Below, piece by piece: positions 36,633 to 45,077 of a stretch of DNA of 64,000 bases. This stretch comes from an uncultured Cohaesibacter sp. (lineage in GTDB: Bacteria > Pseudomonadota > Alphaproteobacteria > Rhizobiales > Cohaesibacteraceae). Where the stretch lies: the NCBI RefSeq assembly GCF_963676485.1, contig NZ_OY781114.1, positions 992,001-1,056,000 of the forward strand, written 5' to 3'. The translations under genes were made by a program, and so were the position numbers. Below the pieces are notes generated by a model that saw only the letters and a list, made by a program, of their open reading frames with translations, had not been told where the DNA came from and ran no database searches. Each line of letters starts with the position of its first letter. Within the stretch, counting starts at the first letter, position 1.

Positions 36633-37157
36633 ATGTCTTGGACTGACGAACGTGTTGAACTACTAAAAAAACTTTGGGCCGAAGGCCTGAGTGCCAGCCA
36701 GGTGGCGTCTGAGCTTGGCGGCGTGACGCGTAACGCGGTTATTGGCAAGGTGCACAGACTGGGACTTTCCGGTCGCGCCAAAACAACGACAACAGCACCG
36801 CGCCCTCGGCGTCCTCGCAACCAGACCAGTCGTCCCGCTCGGACAAGCAGCACCTCAACCGCTGCGCCAAGCGTAGGAGCAACGGCTCTCAAGGTCGAAA
36901 CCCAGCCACAATCGGCTCCCCAGCCGAAAGCGGTCAAAAATCCCGAGGCGGACCCCGTCGTCGTTCCTATTTCCAAGCGCGCGTCGATCCTTACCTTGAC
37001 GGAAAATACCTGCAAATGGCCAATCGGCGATCCGGGTGATACAGATTTCCATTTCTGTGGCCATAAATCCGAGTCCGGTTCCCCCTATTGCAAGTATCAT
37101 TCCGAAATCGCCTACAATACCGGCGCAGATCGTCGGCGCTCGAAGAAAGCAAGCTAA
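36633..37157 (+). CDS. gcrA: GcrA cell cycle regulator
   Basis: A 174-residue GcrA, a transcription factor unique to alphaproteobacteria that binds sigma-70 RNA polymerase and GANTC-methylated promoters. The N-terminal DNA-binding domain reads MSWTDERVELLKKLW and ends with AVIGKVHRLGLSGR (residues 1-48). A basic, Pro/Thr-rich linker (50-110) leads to the C-terminal polymerase-binding domain with CKWPIGDPG, FHFCGH and SPYCKYH. GGAGG lies eight bases before the ATG. Transcribed alone, ending in a strong terminator. Confidence 0.95.
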   Translation: MSWTDERVELLKKLWAEGLSASQVASELGGVTRNAVIGKVHRLGLSGRAKTTTTAPRPRRPRNQTSRPARTSSTSTAAPSVGATALKVETQPQSAPQPKAVKNPEADPVVVPISKRASILTLTENTCKWPIGDPGDTDFHFCGHKSESGSPYCKYHSEIAYNTGADRRRSKKAS

Positions 37158-37183
37158 AGGCTGACTTCCTGTTTGAAATAGAC

Positions 37184-37220
37184 AAACCGTTCGGATCCCT
37201 CCGGACGGTTTTCTATTTTC
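37184..37220 (+). terminator. Intrinsic terminator of gcrA
   Basis: AAACCGTTCGGA and TCCGGACGGTTT pair (one G-T wobble) over a four-base loop and run into TTCTATTTTC, 27 bases past the gcrA stop. Confidence 0.85.
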
Positions 37221-37379
37221 TGCCATTGGTCCTCCCATAAGGCTCAGAGTGCCCTGCGCGCACTCGTCAATCCCGCAATTGCCTCAAAGAACCAGAGACT
37301 TGCGCGTCCATTGCGCCAAGCAAGGCAAAGACACGCCGCAGCGAGCCAAAAAGCAGATCCTCTCACCCGCATGTTTAAA

Positions 37380-37410
37380 CTTGAAGCGGGCTGCAAATAA
37401 CCCCATATTG
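37380..37410 (+). promoter_or_regulatory. Sigma-32 (RpoH)-type heat-shock promoter for hsp20
   Basis: CTTGAAG, 14 bases, then CCCCATATTG: a near-exact fit to the RpoH consensus (CTTGAA and CCCCATnT). It would give a 5' leader of about 220 bases to the hsp20 start, room for the hairpins at 37531-37640. Confidence 0.65.
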
Positions 37411-37530
37411 AACCTATGCCAGATGCTTGATGACAAGGTCTGGCGCAAGGGGTGTGGCCGAGGCTGACCCTTTATGTAGTCTGTCCGACTTGTCTTTTGG
37501 GTAGATGGTCGGCAGCGCATTGTTCACTTG

Positions 37531-37640
37531 GAATTTTCACCCAGCAGTGATCGGGTGCGAAATTCTGTCATGCAGCTCCGATTTTTTCCGATTGGAAAGG
37601 GAGTTTCCAGCGCGTCGCTTAAAGAGAAGGACCGCCTAAT
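37531..37640 (+). ncRNA. ROSE-like RNA thermometer in the hsp20 leader
   Basis: Three stacked hairpins end at the start codon. H1: GAATTTTCACCC with GGGTGCGAAATTC (37531-37565). H2: TGGAAA with TTTCCA (37593-37609). H3: GCG-TCGCT (37612-37619) facing the ribosome site AAGGA and ACCGC (37627-37635). UYGCU opposite the ribosome site with a G-G mismatch is the mark of ROSE elements, which melt on heating and precede small heat-shock genes in Hyphomicrobiales. The fold was drawn by eye. Confidence 0.55.
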
Positions 37641-38091
37641 GTCTCGAATGTCTGCTTTTTCAAGCCCTTTTCTCCTTGGCTTTGACGAAGTCGAGCGTGT
37701 GCTTGACCGTGTCGCCAAAGGTGCCAATGAGGGCTACCCTCCTTACAATATTGAAAGACTGGACCCCACTGAGAGCAAATTGCTCGAAGGAAATGGCGGA
37801 AGCGGAGATGTCTTGCGCATCACCCTTGCCGTGGCCGGCTTCACTCGCGATCAGCTCGATGTGACACTGGAAGAAAGCCAGCTTGTCATTCGCGGTCGCC
37901 AGGTGGATGACCAGAGCCGCCAGTATCTTCACCGTGGTATCGCAGCCCGACAGTTCCAGCGCTCCTTTGTGCTGGCTGAAGGCATAGAAATTCTTGGTGC
38001 CGAACTGAAAGATGGTCTGTTATCCATCGATCTGGCTCGGCCGGAACCTGAGAAAGTCGTCCGCAAGATTGCTATCGACGTAAAAGAGTAA
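37639..38091 (+). CDS. Small heat shock protein, Hsp20 family
   Basis: A 150-residue alpha-crystallin-type holdase of the IbpA/HspH class. The start MSRMSAFSSPFLLGFDEVERVLDRV is typical of the rhizobial class; the alpha-crystallin domain spans about residues 35-130, with NIERLDPTE, LRITLAVAGFTRDQLDVTLE and the AELKDGLLSIDLARPEPE motif; the IXI-like tail is KIAIDV. ATG 37639 has AAGGA seven bases ahead, which sits in the third leader hairpin. Followed by a DUF1150 gene, its usual companion. Confidence 0.92.
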   Translation: MSRMSAFSSPFLLGFDEVERVLDRVAKGANEGYPPYNIERLDPTESKLLEGNGGSGDVLRITLAVAGFTRDQLDVTLEESQLVIRGRQVDDQSRQYLHRGIAARQFQRSFVLAEGIEILGAELKDGLLSIDLARPEPEKVVRKIAIDVKE

Positions 38092-38163
38092 GCATGTGTT
38101 CCACCCCGGCCTTAACATGTGCCGTCCGATCCTCCCGTTTCAGGACAGTACGCAAGGCCCAAC

Positions 38164-38439
38164 ATGAAGGCAGATGCCATGAATGAGGAAGAAATGTTCG
38201 AAGACGAACTGGAAGATGGTCTGGAATCCATCATGCTAGAACGTCGCATGGCCTATGTACGCCAGGTGAGCATGGAAGAAGTCATGGACATGTTTCCCGA
38301 AGCACCCGAGATTCCGCAGCATCAGCAACTCTGGGCCCTGCTAGACGTTCAGGGGCAGCCCATTGCGCTGGCAGGATCTGAATCCGCGGTCAAGCTGAGC
38401 GCCATGCGCCATGATATTGAAACGGTGAGCCTGCACTAA
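38164..38439 (+). CDS. DUF1150 family protein
   Basis: A 91-residue soluble, acidic protein of the DUF1150 family, which in alphaproteobacteria commonly follows an hsp20 gene. Recognisable part: MAYVRQVSMEEVMDMFPE then LWALLDVQGQPIALAGSES. ATG 38164 with AAGG six bases ahead is used; a GTG at 38119 would add 15 residues. It lies 72 bases after hsp20 and ahead of a double terminator, so the two form a heat-shock operon. Function unknown. Confidence 0.85.
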   Translation: MKADAMNEEEMFEDELEDGLESIMLERRMAYVRQVSMEEVMDMFPEAPEIPQHQQLWALLDVQGQPIALAGSESAVKLSAMRHDIETVSLH

Positions 38440-38471
38440 GCAAAGGTCTCCACCGACTGACACAATCAACA

Positions 38472-38528
38472 GCGGTCTGGATTGCTTTCAGACCGCCCGC
38501 TCTTCCGGCCCCTTTTCGGGGCCTTTTT
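38472..38528 (+). terminator. Tandem hairpin terminator after hsp20-DUF1150
   Basis: First hairpin GCGGTCTG/CAGACCGC (38472-38496), then GGCCCC/GGGGCC over five bases ending in five T (38507-38528). The second is a classic intrinsic terminator. Confidence 0.88.
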
Positions 38529-38536
38529 CATATCGA

Positions 38537-39922
38537 TCACACAAGCCCCCACAGACACCCAAACCCGCCAGTGACAGCAAGGCAGGGCATGATCGACCAT
38601 TTGCGAAAATGCAGAAGATAGCCGGCGAGCAGTGCCAGAGCGAACAGCACCGGATTGAAGCTCGTCCATTCGGGCTTGAAGATCACCAACCAGTCAAGCT
38701 TCGCCTTGTCTACATTTTCAAAAAGCACATGCAGCCCGAACCACACCGACAGATTGAGAATGACGCCCACAACCGCCGCCGTAATGGCACGCAGGGCTTC
38801 TCTCAAGCGCGGGCGCTCGCTGATCCATTCGATATAGGGGGCACCTGCAAACACCCACAGAAAGCAAGGTGCGAATGTCGCCCATAAGGTGACAGCCGCT
38901 CCTGCGAGCCCAAGCCACAAGCTAAGCTCACCTCCGGCCCGAGCGGCAGCAAGAAATCCGACAAATTCGGTTACCAGAATAAGCGGCCCCGGCGTGGTTT
39001 CAGCCAACCCCAAGCCATCGAGCATCTCCGCAGCGCTCAGCCAACCATAGTGACTGACAGCATCCTGCGCCATATAGGCGAGCACGGCATAGGCACCGCC
39101 AAATGTGACGGTCGCCAGTTTGGAAAAGAACAGCCCGATTGTGCCAAAAATTTCCATGGGAGCGAGCCAGACGAGCAGCATCAGGGGCAATACCCAGATG
39201 CAAAGCCAGATGGCAATGGTCCGCAGGGTGGTTAAATGGGAGGGCGTTTGGCCAATACCGCCATGAGCTGCGTTCTCGCGCCCAGATGAGTCAACGCTCT
39301 CATCTGCCTTCTCTTCTCCCCCAAGCTGCGCCCCATGCCAGACACCATAAAGGCCAGCAGCCAGAATAATCAGCGGGAAAGGCGTTTCGAAAAAGAAGAT
39401 GCCGATAAAGGCCAAAGCAGCAATCCACCAATGGGCCACCCCATCCAGCGCTTTGTTGCTCACCCGCAGCAAGGCTTCCAGCACGATGATCAGCACGGCA
39501 GCCTTGATGCCCATAAACAGGGAAGCCGCCAATGGTGCCTGGCCAAACAGCGCATAGGCAGCGGCAAGGGTCAGCACAACCAGCGCACCGGGCAACACAA
39601 AGGCAAGGCCAGCAATGAGGCCGCCCAAAATGCCATGAAGTCGCCAGCCTGCATAGGTTGCCAACTGCATGGCCTCGGGGCCGGGCAGCATCATGCAAAA
39701 AGACAGGGCATTGAGGAATTGCCGCTCTGTGAGCCAGCCCTTTTCATCGACGATCATGCGATGCATGAGGGCGATCTGGGCTGCAGGCCCGCCAAAGGAG
39801 AGGATACCAATGCACCACCAAACCGCCGACGCCTCTCTCAACGAGGGCATTTCCGAGCTTTTTACGCTCTCCATCCCTTCGGCATCCTCAGCCCGCATCG
39901 CCACTTGCTCTGTCTTTTCCAT
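38537..39922 (-). CDS. chrA: Chromate transporter, two-domain ChrA
   Basis: A 461-residue inner-membrane protein with two CHR domains (about residues 30-210 and 270-455), the long-chain ChrA form. Domain 1 begins ILSFGGPAAQIALMHRM and holds RQFLNALSFCMMLPGPEAMQLATYAGW; domain 2 has VTFGGAYAVLAYMAQD and TTPGPLILVTEFVGF. ChrA exports chromate in symport or antiport with anions, giving resistance. ATG 39922 is chosen for AAAGG six bases ahead; the frame runs on to 40045 without a ribosome site. Stands alone. Confidence 0.92.
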   Translation of the reverse strand: MEKTEQVAMRAEDAEGMESVKSSEMPSLREASAVWWCIGILSFGGPAAQIALMHRMIVDEKGWLTERQFLNALSFCMMLPGPEAMQLATYAGWRLHGILGGLIAGLAFVLPGALVVLTLAAAYALFGQAPLAASLFMGIKAAVLIIVLEALLRVSNKALDGVAHWWIAALAFIGIFFFETPFPLIILAAGLYGVWHGAQLGGEEKADESVDSSGRENAAHGGIGQTPSHLTTLRTIAIWLCIWVLPLMLLVWLAPMEIFGTIGLFFSKLATVTFGGAYAVLAYMAQDAVSHYGWLSAAEMLDGLGLAETTPGPLILVTEFVGFLAAARAGGELSLWLGLAGAAVTLWATFAPCFLWVFAGAPYIEWISERPRLREALRAITAAVVGVILNLSVWFGLHVLFENVDKAKLDWLVIFKPEWTSFNPVLFALALLAGYLLHFRKWSIMPCLAVTGGFGCLWGLV

Positions 39923-40090
39923 ACCCTGCCTTTCAAGCTCTTTCTCCTTTTGCCAATCATTTGACAAGAGGCGGATCGAGCCAGAATCCAGCTTTATTTG
40001 CTTGCCTATTTTGACAAGCAAATAACAGGGTGACAGAAATTTCAAAAGATGGACAGATTTGTCGCGTTTAGCGCAGTGCGTCAGACAGGA

Positions 40091-40555
40091 TCAAGCCGCA
40101 TCCGATTCCGGCAGATGGCACAGAACAGCCCTGATGGCGTCTCCATCCGTCGCTGCGCGCAATTTGTTGAGCGTGTCTTCATTGCGCAACACGCGTGCGA
40201 TACGCGCCAATGCCCTGAGATGATCAGCTCCGGCCCCTTCAGGCGCCAGAAGCAGGAAGACGATATCAACGGGTTGATCATCCATGGCGTCAAAATTCAC
40301 CGGCTTGTCCAGCAAGGCGAAGATGCCATAAATCTTTTCCAGCTCAGGCAGTTTACCATGCGGAATGGCGACGCCCTGTCCGACTCCGGTGGATCCGAGC
40401 CTCTCGCGCTGGAGAAGTTTTTCAAAAATCTGACGTTGCGGCAACTCAGTCAGCTTAGCCGCGCGCTCCGACAACTCCTGAATCACCTGCTTTTTGCTAC
40501 TTGCCTTGAGCAGAGGTACGATCGCTTCAGGAGCGAGTAGATCGTTCAGTTCCAT
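40091..40555 (-). CDS. ptsN: PTS IIA-like nitrogen regulatory protein
   Basis: A 154-residue EIIA-Ntr. The phospho-accepting histidine is His66 in GVGQGVAIPHGKL. It receives phosphate from the EI-Ntr/NPr chain and tunes nitrogen, carbon and potassium pathways. The start MELNDLLAPEAIV is typical; the frame runs 52 codons further upstream but that part is not conserved in appearance. It follows hpf in the conserved rpoN-hpf-ptsN order, 231 bases away, with a large hairpin between. Confidence 0.94.
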   Translation of the reverse strand: MELNDLLAPEAIVPLLKASSKKQVIQELSERAAKLTELPQRQIFEKLLQRERLGSTGVGQGVAIPHGKLPELEKIYGIFALLDKPVNFDAMDDQPVDIVFLLLAPEGAGADHLRALARIARVLRNEDTLNKLRAATDGDAIRAVLCHLPESDAA

Positions 40556-40624
40556 GAAACTCTCATGTGTCAGGTATCGTGCATCCAGGTCCGATGAAAA
40601 CAGGATACCCCGGTTTCTTGAAAT

Positions 40625-40666
40625 GATCAAAGCCTTCAGGTGGTCGAACCTGAAGGCCATTTGATC
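40625..40666. terminator. Long hairpin between hpf and ptsN
   Basis: GCCTTCAGGT and ACCTGAAGGC pair perfectly over six bases, extended by GATCAAA and TTTGATC across a two-base bulge: a 17-bp stem. A second GC-rich hairpin lies at 40706-40731. Together they may end or process the hpf transcript before ptsN. Confidence 0.6.
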
Positions 40667-40786
40667 TTGAGCGAACACCAACGGCCTAGAGCCAGGTTGG
40701 CTAAAGCGCACCCCAATCGGCGGGGCGCGCCTCTCTATTTTCTTGATGGCGCAAAGACCATCATCCGTTACGACGTTCCTATGCGC

Positions 40787-41365
40787 TTACTTCTCAGCAA
40801 GGGTTGGGCTCACCCACCCAATGTGGCCATCGGTGCGTTTATACACCACGTTGACGGCATCATCTCCGGCATTACGAAATACCACAACAGGATCCTCAGT
40901 CAAATCGAGAGCCACAACAGCGTCACCAACCGTCATTGTACGAATGGGTTTGCTGGTGCTTTCAGCGATAACAACCGGCGTGAAATCTTCGGGCACTTCA
41001 TCCTGTGTGGCAGGATTCTGCAACACACCGTAAGCGATCTCGATTCCCTCAGGGCTTTCGTGATGATCATTGCGATGGCTTTTCAGGCGTCTTTTATAAC
41101 GGCGCAGTCGCTTGTCGATATGCTCGACAGCATTGTCGAAGCTCTTCTGAGCGTCAACGTCCGAGCCGCTTGCCTGCATTACCATCCCGGTATCGAGATG
41201 AATCACAAGATCGCTCTTGAAGCCGATGCCTTCCTTTTCCAAAGTCATCTGGCCGCCAAAACCACCATCGAAATATTTTTCGACGGCTTCAGCAACCCGA
41301 TCCTCTGCATAGGCGCGAAGTGAATCGCCAACATCAACTTGTTTGCCTGATACTCGAAGCGTCAT
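40787..41365 (-). CDS. hpf: Ribosome hibernation promoting factor, long form
   Basis: A 192-residue long HPF: N-terminal S30AE/YfiA domain (about 1-105: MTLRVSGKQVDVGDSLRAYAE to RLRRYKRRLKSH) and a C-terminal dimerisation domain (about 130-190: PVVIAES, RTMTVGDAVVALDLTEDPVVVFRNA). The long form alone makes 100S ribosome dimers in stationary phase. ATG 41365 has a run of G bases five upstream; the frame also has a TTG at 41380. Lies between rpoN and ptsN as in most proteobacteria. Confidence 0.95.
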   Translation of the reverse strand: MTLRVSGKQVDVGDSLRAYAEDRVAEAVEKYFDGGFGGQMTLEKEGIGFKSDLVIHLDTGMVMQASGSDVDAQKSFDNAVEHIDKRLRRYKRRLKSHRNDHHESPEGIEIAYGVLQNPATQDEVPEDFTPVVIAESTSKPIRTMTVGDAVVALDLTEDPVVVFRNAGDDAVNVVYKRTDGHIGWVSPTLAEK

Positions 41366-41521
41366 GGAACCCCCTATCAATTATGGGCCTATAGAATGAC
41401 CGACTATTCGTCTTTCTTTCTCAACGACGTTTGCAAATGGGGCCTGAAGGTTTGGCCGGAATTTGCGGGCGTCATCAACATATTGAAAGCCCGGTCGGCC
41501 ATACGCATGGAAACACACCAC

Positions 41522-41583
41522 GGACCGCATTGACATTTTTACGGGCCGCGCACAAATAGGCGGTCCTTTTGCAAATGTCAATG
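41522..41583 (-). promoter_or_regulatory. hpf promoter region with interleaved inverted repeats
   Basis: Two repeats alternate A-B-A'-B': GGACCGC (41522) with GCGGTCC (41560), and CATTGACATTT (41528) with AAATGTCAATG (41573). On the minus strand B' supplies TTGACA, then a 17-base spacer and TATTTG, a good promoter pointing to hpf. The A' and -10 elements overlap. Confidence 0.55.
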
Positions 41584-42019
41584 TTATGGGAAAGTCTCTC
41601 ATGCATGCTTTCAGTCTGCCAAAATTAAAGAGGTTTGACCAGCAGACTTGACAAACTTGGGGCTTAAACACGCATCTTTACGTATTTATCCACCGACCTT
41701 GCGAAAGTGAAATTAACAAACATCTACCAGCTCTTGCGTTTTGCGAAATTTCATAAATCAGTCATAAATTGGTAGATTATTACAATCCCATCAATCAGCA
41801 GCCGCTTGGCATAACCCATTTTCGCCACCCTGCCCGAGAAATACTCAATTGCTATTGTCGGTGATGATCTGACAGGCTTGGTTGGCCGATCAACTATTCA
41901 GCAAGAAGGTTATACCCGCTATTTTATAGGCAGAATCCCAATAAATATGCGGAAGACCCCACAAGTCATGAGTTTAGGCAATCACAGCGGACGATGTCGC
42001 CTCTGCTCCTTGCCACAGT
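41584..42019. other. Non-coding gap between hpf and rpoN
   Basis: About 435 bases without a credible gene. It holds a spaced inverted repeat ATCTACCA (41722) and TGGTAGAT (41770), and a near-DnaA box TTATCCACC (about 41688). A 96-codon minus frame at 41381-41671 looks non-coding. Confidence 0.45.
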
Positions 42020-43621
42020 CTAGCCTCGAGTCGACTTTTTCTCGCGACGCCGCTGCACGGACGACGGGATATGCATGGCTTCACGATATTTTGCCACTGT
42101 CCGGCGGGCAATATCGATGCCGGATTCGCGCAGTAACTTCACCAACGCATCATCGGAAAGGATGCTATCGACGGCCTCGCCATCAATGGCCTGCCTGATG
42201 CGATGCTTGACCGCTTCGGCGGAGTGACTGTCGCCACCCGACGTTGCCGAAATCGCCGAAGTGAAGAAATATTTCATCTCGAACGTGCCGCGGTTGGTGG
42301 CAATATATTTATTCGAGGTCACGCGGCTGACTGTGCTCTCGTGCATCTGAATGGCATCGGCGATGGTGCGCAGATTGAGCGGCTTCAGATGGGTTACCCC
42401 GTAGGCAAAGAAAGCATCCTGTTGCTTTACGATCTCGGTTGCCACCTTGAGAATGGTTTGTGCTCTCTGGTCGAGGCTCTTGACCAGCCAGTTGGCACTT
42501 TGCAGGCAATCAATGAGGAATTCCTTCTCCTTCTTGCCTGCGGTTGTCTTGTTGATTTGCGCATAGTAGCTGCGGTTTACCAGAACCCGCGGCAGCGTCT
42601 CGCTATTCAGTTCAAGCCGCCAGCCGCCATCGGATGCTTGTCGCACAAAGACGTCAGGCACGACGGGCTGCACCGTCAAATGGCCAAAGGCGCTTCCCGG
42701 CCGTGGATTGAGCGCTCTAATCTCCGAAATCATGTCGGAGAGATCTTCCTCATCAACGGCGCATAATTTGCGCAGAGCAACAAAATCCCGTTTGGCAAGC
42801 AGTTCCAGATTGTCCAAAAGCACCGCGATTGCCGGATCATAGCGATTGAGATCCTTGAGCTGGATCGCCAGACACTCCGAAAGGGAACGGGCGAAAACAC
42901 CGGATGGCTCGAAGGTCTGTAAGATATCCAATATCCCGGCAACTTCGGCTTCATCCACGCCAAGACGATTGGCAACCATGGCAAGATCAGTTTGCAGATA
43001 GCCGAATTCGTCCAGTTCATTGATGAGGAACTGACCGATGATCCGCTTCCGTTCATCGGCAATCGCAGTCGTCAGCTGTTGTTCAAGATGATCGGCGAGC
43101 GATATTTCTCCAGCCAGAACGGATTCCAGATCATAGTCCGGGTTTGCACCCCCATCGCGCATGGGCGTGGACATCCATGGGTCATTCAAGCTCGGCCCAG
43201 CCTGTTCCTGCGGGCCACTATCATCGGGGAAAACATTATCAAGTCGAGCATCAAGATCATTGGAGATGGCATCCATCTGCTCAGGGCTCTCCCCGGAAAG
43301 CTGGTCGGACAGGTCCGGAGCGGAAACCGCTTCGCCAGCGCCTTCGCCATTGGCTCCATCAGCCCTTTCAGCGTTGGACTCTGCGCCCTGATCGCCCCCT
43401 TGCGCTTCGTTGGCGCCTTCCCCATTGCTGTCAGAAGAACCTGCATCACCAGAATAGTCATCCGAGACGGATTCGAGCAAAGGATTGCTCTCAAGTTCCT
43501 GCTGTACATAGGCAACGAGATCAAGATTGGACATTTGCAACAGTTGGATCGCCTGCATCAACTGCGGCGTCATCACCAGCGATTGGCTCTGGCGCATGTC
43601 CAGTCTGGGTGTCAAAGCCAT
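42020..43621 (-). CDS. rpoN: RNA polymerase sigma-54 factor
   Basis: A 533-residue sigma-54. The N-terminal glutamine-rich activator-interaction region is QSQSLVMTPQLMQAIQLLQMS; an acidic, low-complexity region II spans about 55-150, longer than in E. coli; the core-binding domain follows, and the DNA-binding end has the RpoN box ARRTVAKYRE near residue 512. It directs transcription of nitrogen, flagellar and other -24/-12 promoters with enhancer-binding proteins. A two-arm palindrome lies about 180 bases upstream. Confidence 0.96.
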   Translation of the reverse strand: MALTPRLDMRQSQSLVMTPQLMQAIQLLQMSNLDLVAYVQQELESNPLLESVSDDYSGDAGSSDSNGEGANEAQGGDQGAESNAERADGANGEGAGEAVSAPDLSDQLSGESPEQMDAISNDLDARLDNVFPDDSGPQEQAGPSLNDPWMSTPMRDGGANPDYDLESVLAGEISLADHLEQQLTTAIADERKRIIGQFLINELDEFGYLQTDLAMVANRLGVDEAEVAGILDILQTFEPSGVFARSLSECLAIQLKDLNRYDPAIAVLLDNLELLAKRDFVALRKLCAVDEEDLSDMISEIRALNPRPGSAFGHLTVQPVVPDVFVRQASDGGWRLELNSETLPRVLVNRSYYAQINKTTAGKKEKEFLIDCLQSANWLVKSLDQRAQTILKVATEIVKQQDAFFAYGVTHLKPLNLRTIADAIQMHESTVSRVTSNKYIATNRGTFEMKYFFTSAISATSGGDSHSAEAVKHRIRQAIDGEAVDSILSDDALVKLLRESGIDIARRTVAKYREAMHIPSSVQRRREKKSTRG

Positions 43622-43799
43622 GTACTCGTCTGTCCTTACCTGTGCCCCGCCGGTCCGTATTGGCCACGGCTGGTTTCATCCCTGTTGCTTCAAGTTGATC
43701 AGGATGCGGGCAGCCTTGACCGGCGCGCGCTTTCCATCCTGAAACACTCTGCCACGCCGCGCCAGCTCGGGTCAGGAGCCATCAAACGCCTAGCGTATA

Positions 43800-43835
43800 G
43801 TACCGGTTCACAACACATATATTGTGAGTTGGTAC
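43800..43835. promoter_or_regulatory. 36-bp two-arm palindrome upstream of rpoN
   Basis: Symmetric layout: GTACC, three bases, TCACAA, eight bases, TTGTGA, three bases, GGTAC. Both arms match exactly at the same spacing. It lies 178 bases before the rpoN start, in the rpoN-lptB gap, and looks like a dimer or tetramer binding site. Confidence 0.5.
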
Positions 43836-43892
43836 AAATCTTGCTTGTAAAATATAGCAGGATTACACCCTTTTGCACAATTCAAATCTGCG

Positions 43893-43921
43893 TTTTGATA
43901 GAATATATAATTTTATCAAAA
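43893..43921. repeat. AT-rich inverted repeat in rpoN-lptB gap
   Basis: TTTTGATA and TATCAAAA flank 13 AT-rich bases. The rest of the 465-base gap holds no credible gene. Confidence 0.4.
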
Positions 43922-44086
43922 GCTTATCCTCTGAGAATTGTGCCAGAGACAATAAAAGCCAAGGTCCAGATCGCCTTACTTGTGATCACAGACCAAGTAT
44001 TTGGCAGCTTTTCAAGCCTTCAAGCCTCGCATCACGGTCCTTGTATTTCCAGACCGTTTTCTCAGCTTCACCCTAGAGGATGAGGC

Positions 44087-44890
44087 TTACATGGAGAAGC
44101 TTTCTCCCAGATACAGGCGCCGCACATCAGGATCGGCGATGATTTCATTTGGCGTGCCGTTGGTCAGCACATTGCCCGAATGAATGATATAGGCGCGATC
44201 AATCAAGCTCAGCGTTTCGCGCACGTTATGGTCGGTGATGAGAACACCAATTCCACGCGCTGTCAAATGGCGCACCAATTGCTGAATATCCCCAACCGCG
44301 ATTGGGTCGACGCCAGCGAAGGGTTCGTCGAGCAGCATGAAGGAGGGCCGCGACGCAAGGGCGCGGGCGATTTCAAGGCGGCGCCGTTCCCCACCGGAAA
44401 GCGCGATGGCCATTGATTTGCGCAGATGCGTGATAGAGAATTCTTCCAGCAGTTGATCCAGTTGCTCCTTGCGCTTCTTGCGCTTTGGCTCAACCAGCTC
44501 CAGCACGGCCATGATATTCTCTTCCACATTCAACCCGCGAAAAATCGAAGCTTCCTGCGGCAAATAGCCAATGCCCAGACGGGCGCGGCGATACATGGGC
44601 AATTTTGTTATGTCGAAGCCGTCAAGGGAAATATACCCCTTATCTGGCCGCACAAGACCGGTGATCATGTAGAAGATCGTCGTTTTGCCCGCACCGTTCG
44701 GCCCCAGAAGGCCAACCGCCTCACCGCGCTTTACCGCAAGGGAAGCCGAGGAGACAACCGTGCGCCGCTTGTAGCTCTTGCCAATATCATGCACAACCAT
44801 CCATCCCAAACCGTCCTGTTCGAGCGGATCGAACGAGGTTTGCTGATTTTCCGTCTCATCATGAGATGAAAGATGATCACTTTCCTGCAT
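44087..44890 (-). CDS. lptB: LPS export ABC transporter ATP-binding protein LptB
   Basis: A 267-residue ABC ATPase of the LptB type: GPNGAGKTT Walker A, LSGGERRRLEIARAL signature, FMLLDEPFAGVDP Walker B, TDHNVRETL switch. It powers lipopolysaccharide extraction from the inner membrane with LptFG and LptC. About 25 extra residues precede the usual start, and ATG choices within them are unclear. It follows lptA by 187 bases in the lptC-lptA-lptB order, upstream of rpoN. Confidence 0.95.
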   Translation of the reverse strand: MQESDHLSSHDETENQQTSFDPLEQDGLGWMVVHDIGKSYKRRTVVSSASLAVKRGEAVGLLGPNGAGKTTIFYMITGLVRPDKGYISLDGFDITKLPMYRRARLGIGYLPQEASIFRGLNVEENIMAVLELVEPKRKKRKEQLDQLLEEFSITHLRKSMAIALSGGERRRLEIARALASRPSFMLLDEPFAGVDPIAVGDIQQLVRHLTARGIGVLITDHNVRETLSLIDRAYIIHSGNVLTNGTPNEIIADPDVRRLYLGESFSM

Positions 44891-45077
44891 TGGCAGATGC
44901 GTACCTGACTCTGGATTGCCGCTTCAAGGCAATGCTCTTGTTTGTTCGTCTCATCCCGGCCAGCACATAGTGGCAGTGATGTTTTTTCTACGATTTTTCC
45001 CCGAACAGCAAGGAAATGCCGTTGGATTGCTCATAAATGCTATTGCCCTGCTTGTCGAGGGCCTTTGCCATGGTCAG

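Noticed and set aside
41381-41671. A 96-codon minus-strand frame between hpf and rpoN
   Set aside because: No ribosome site, no recognisable motif, and it contains the interleaved repeats and the putative hpf promoter.
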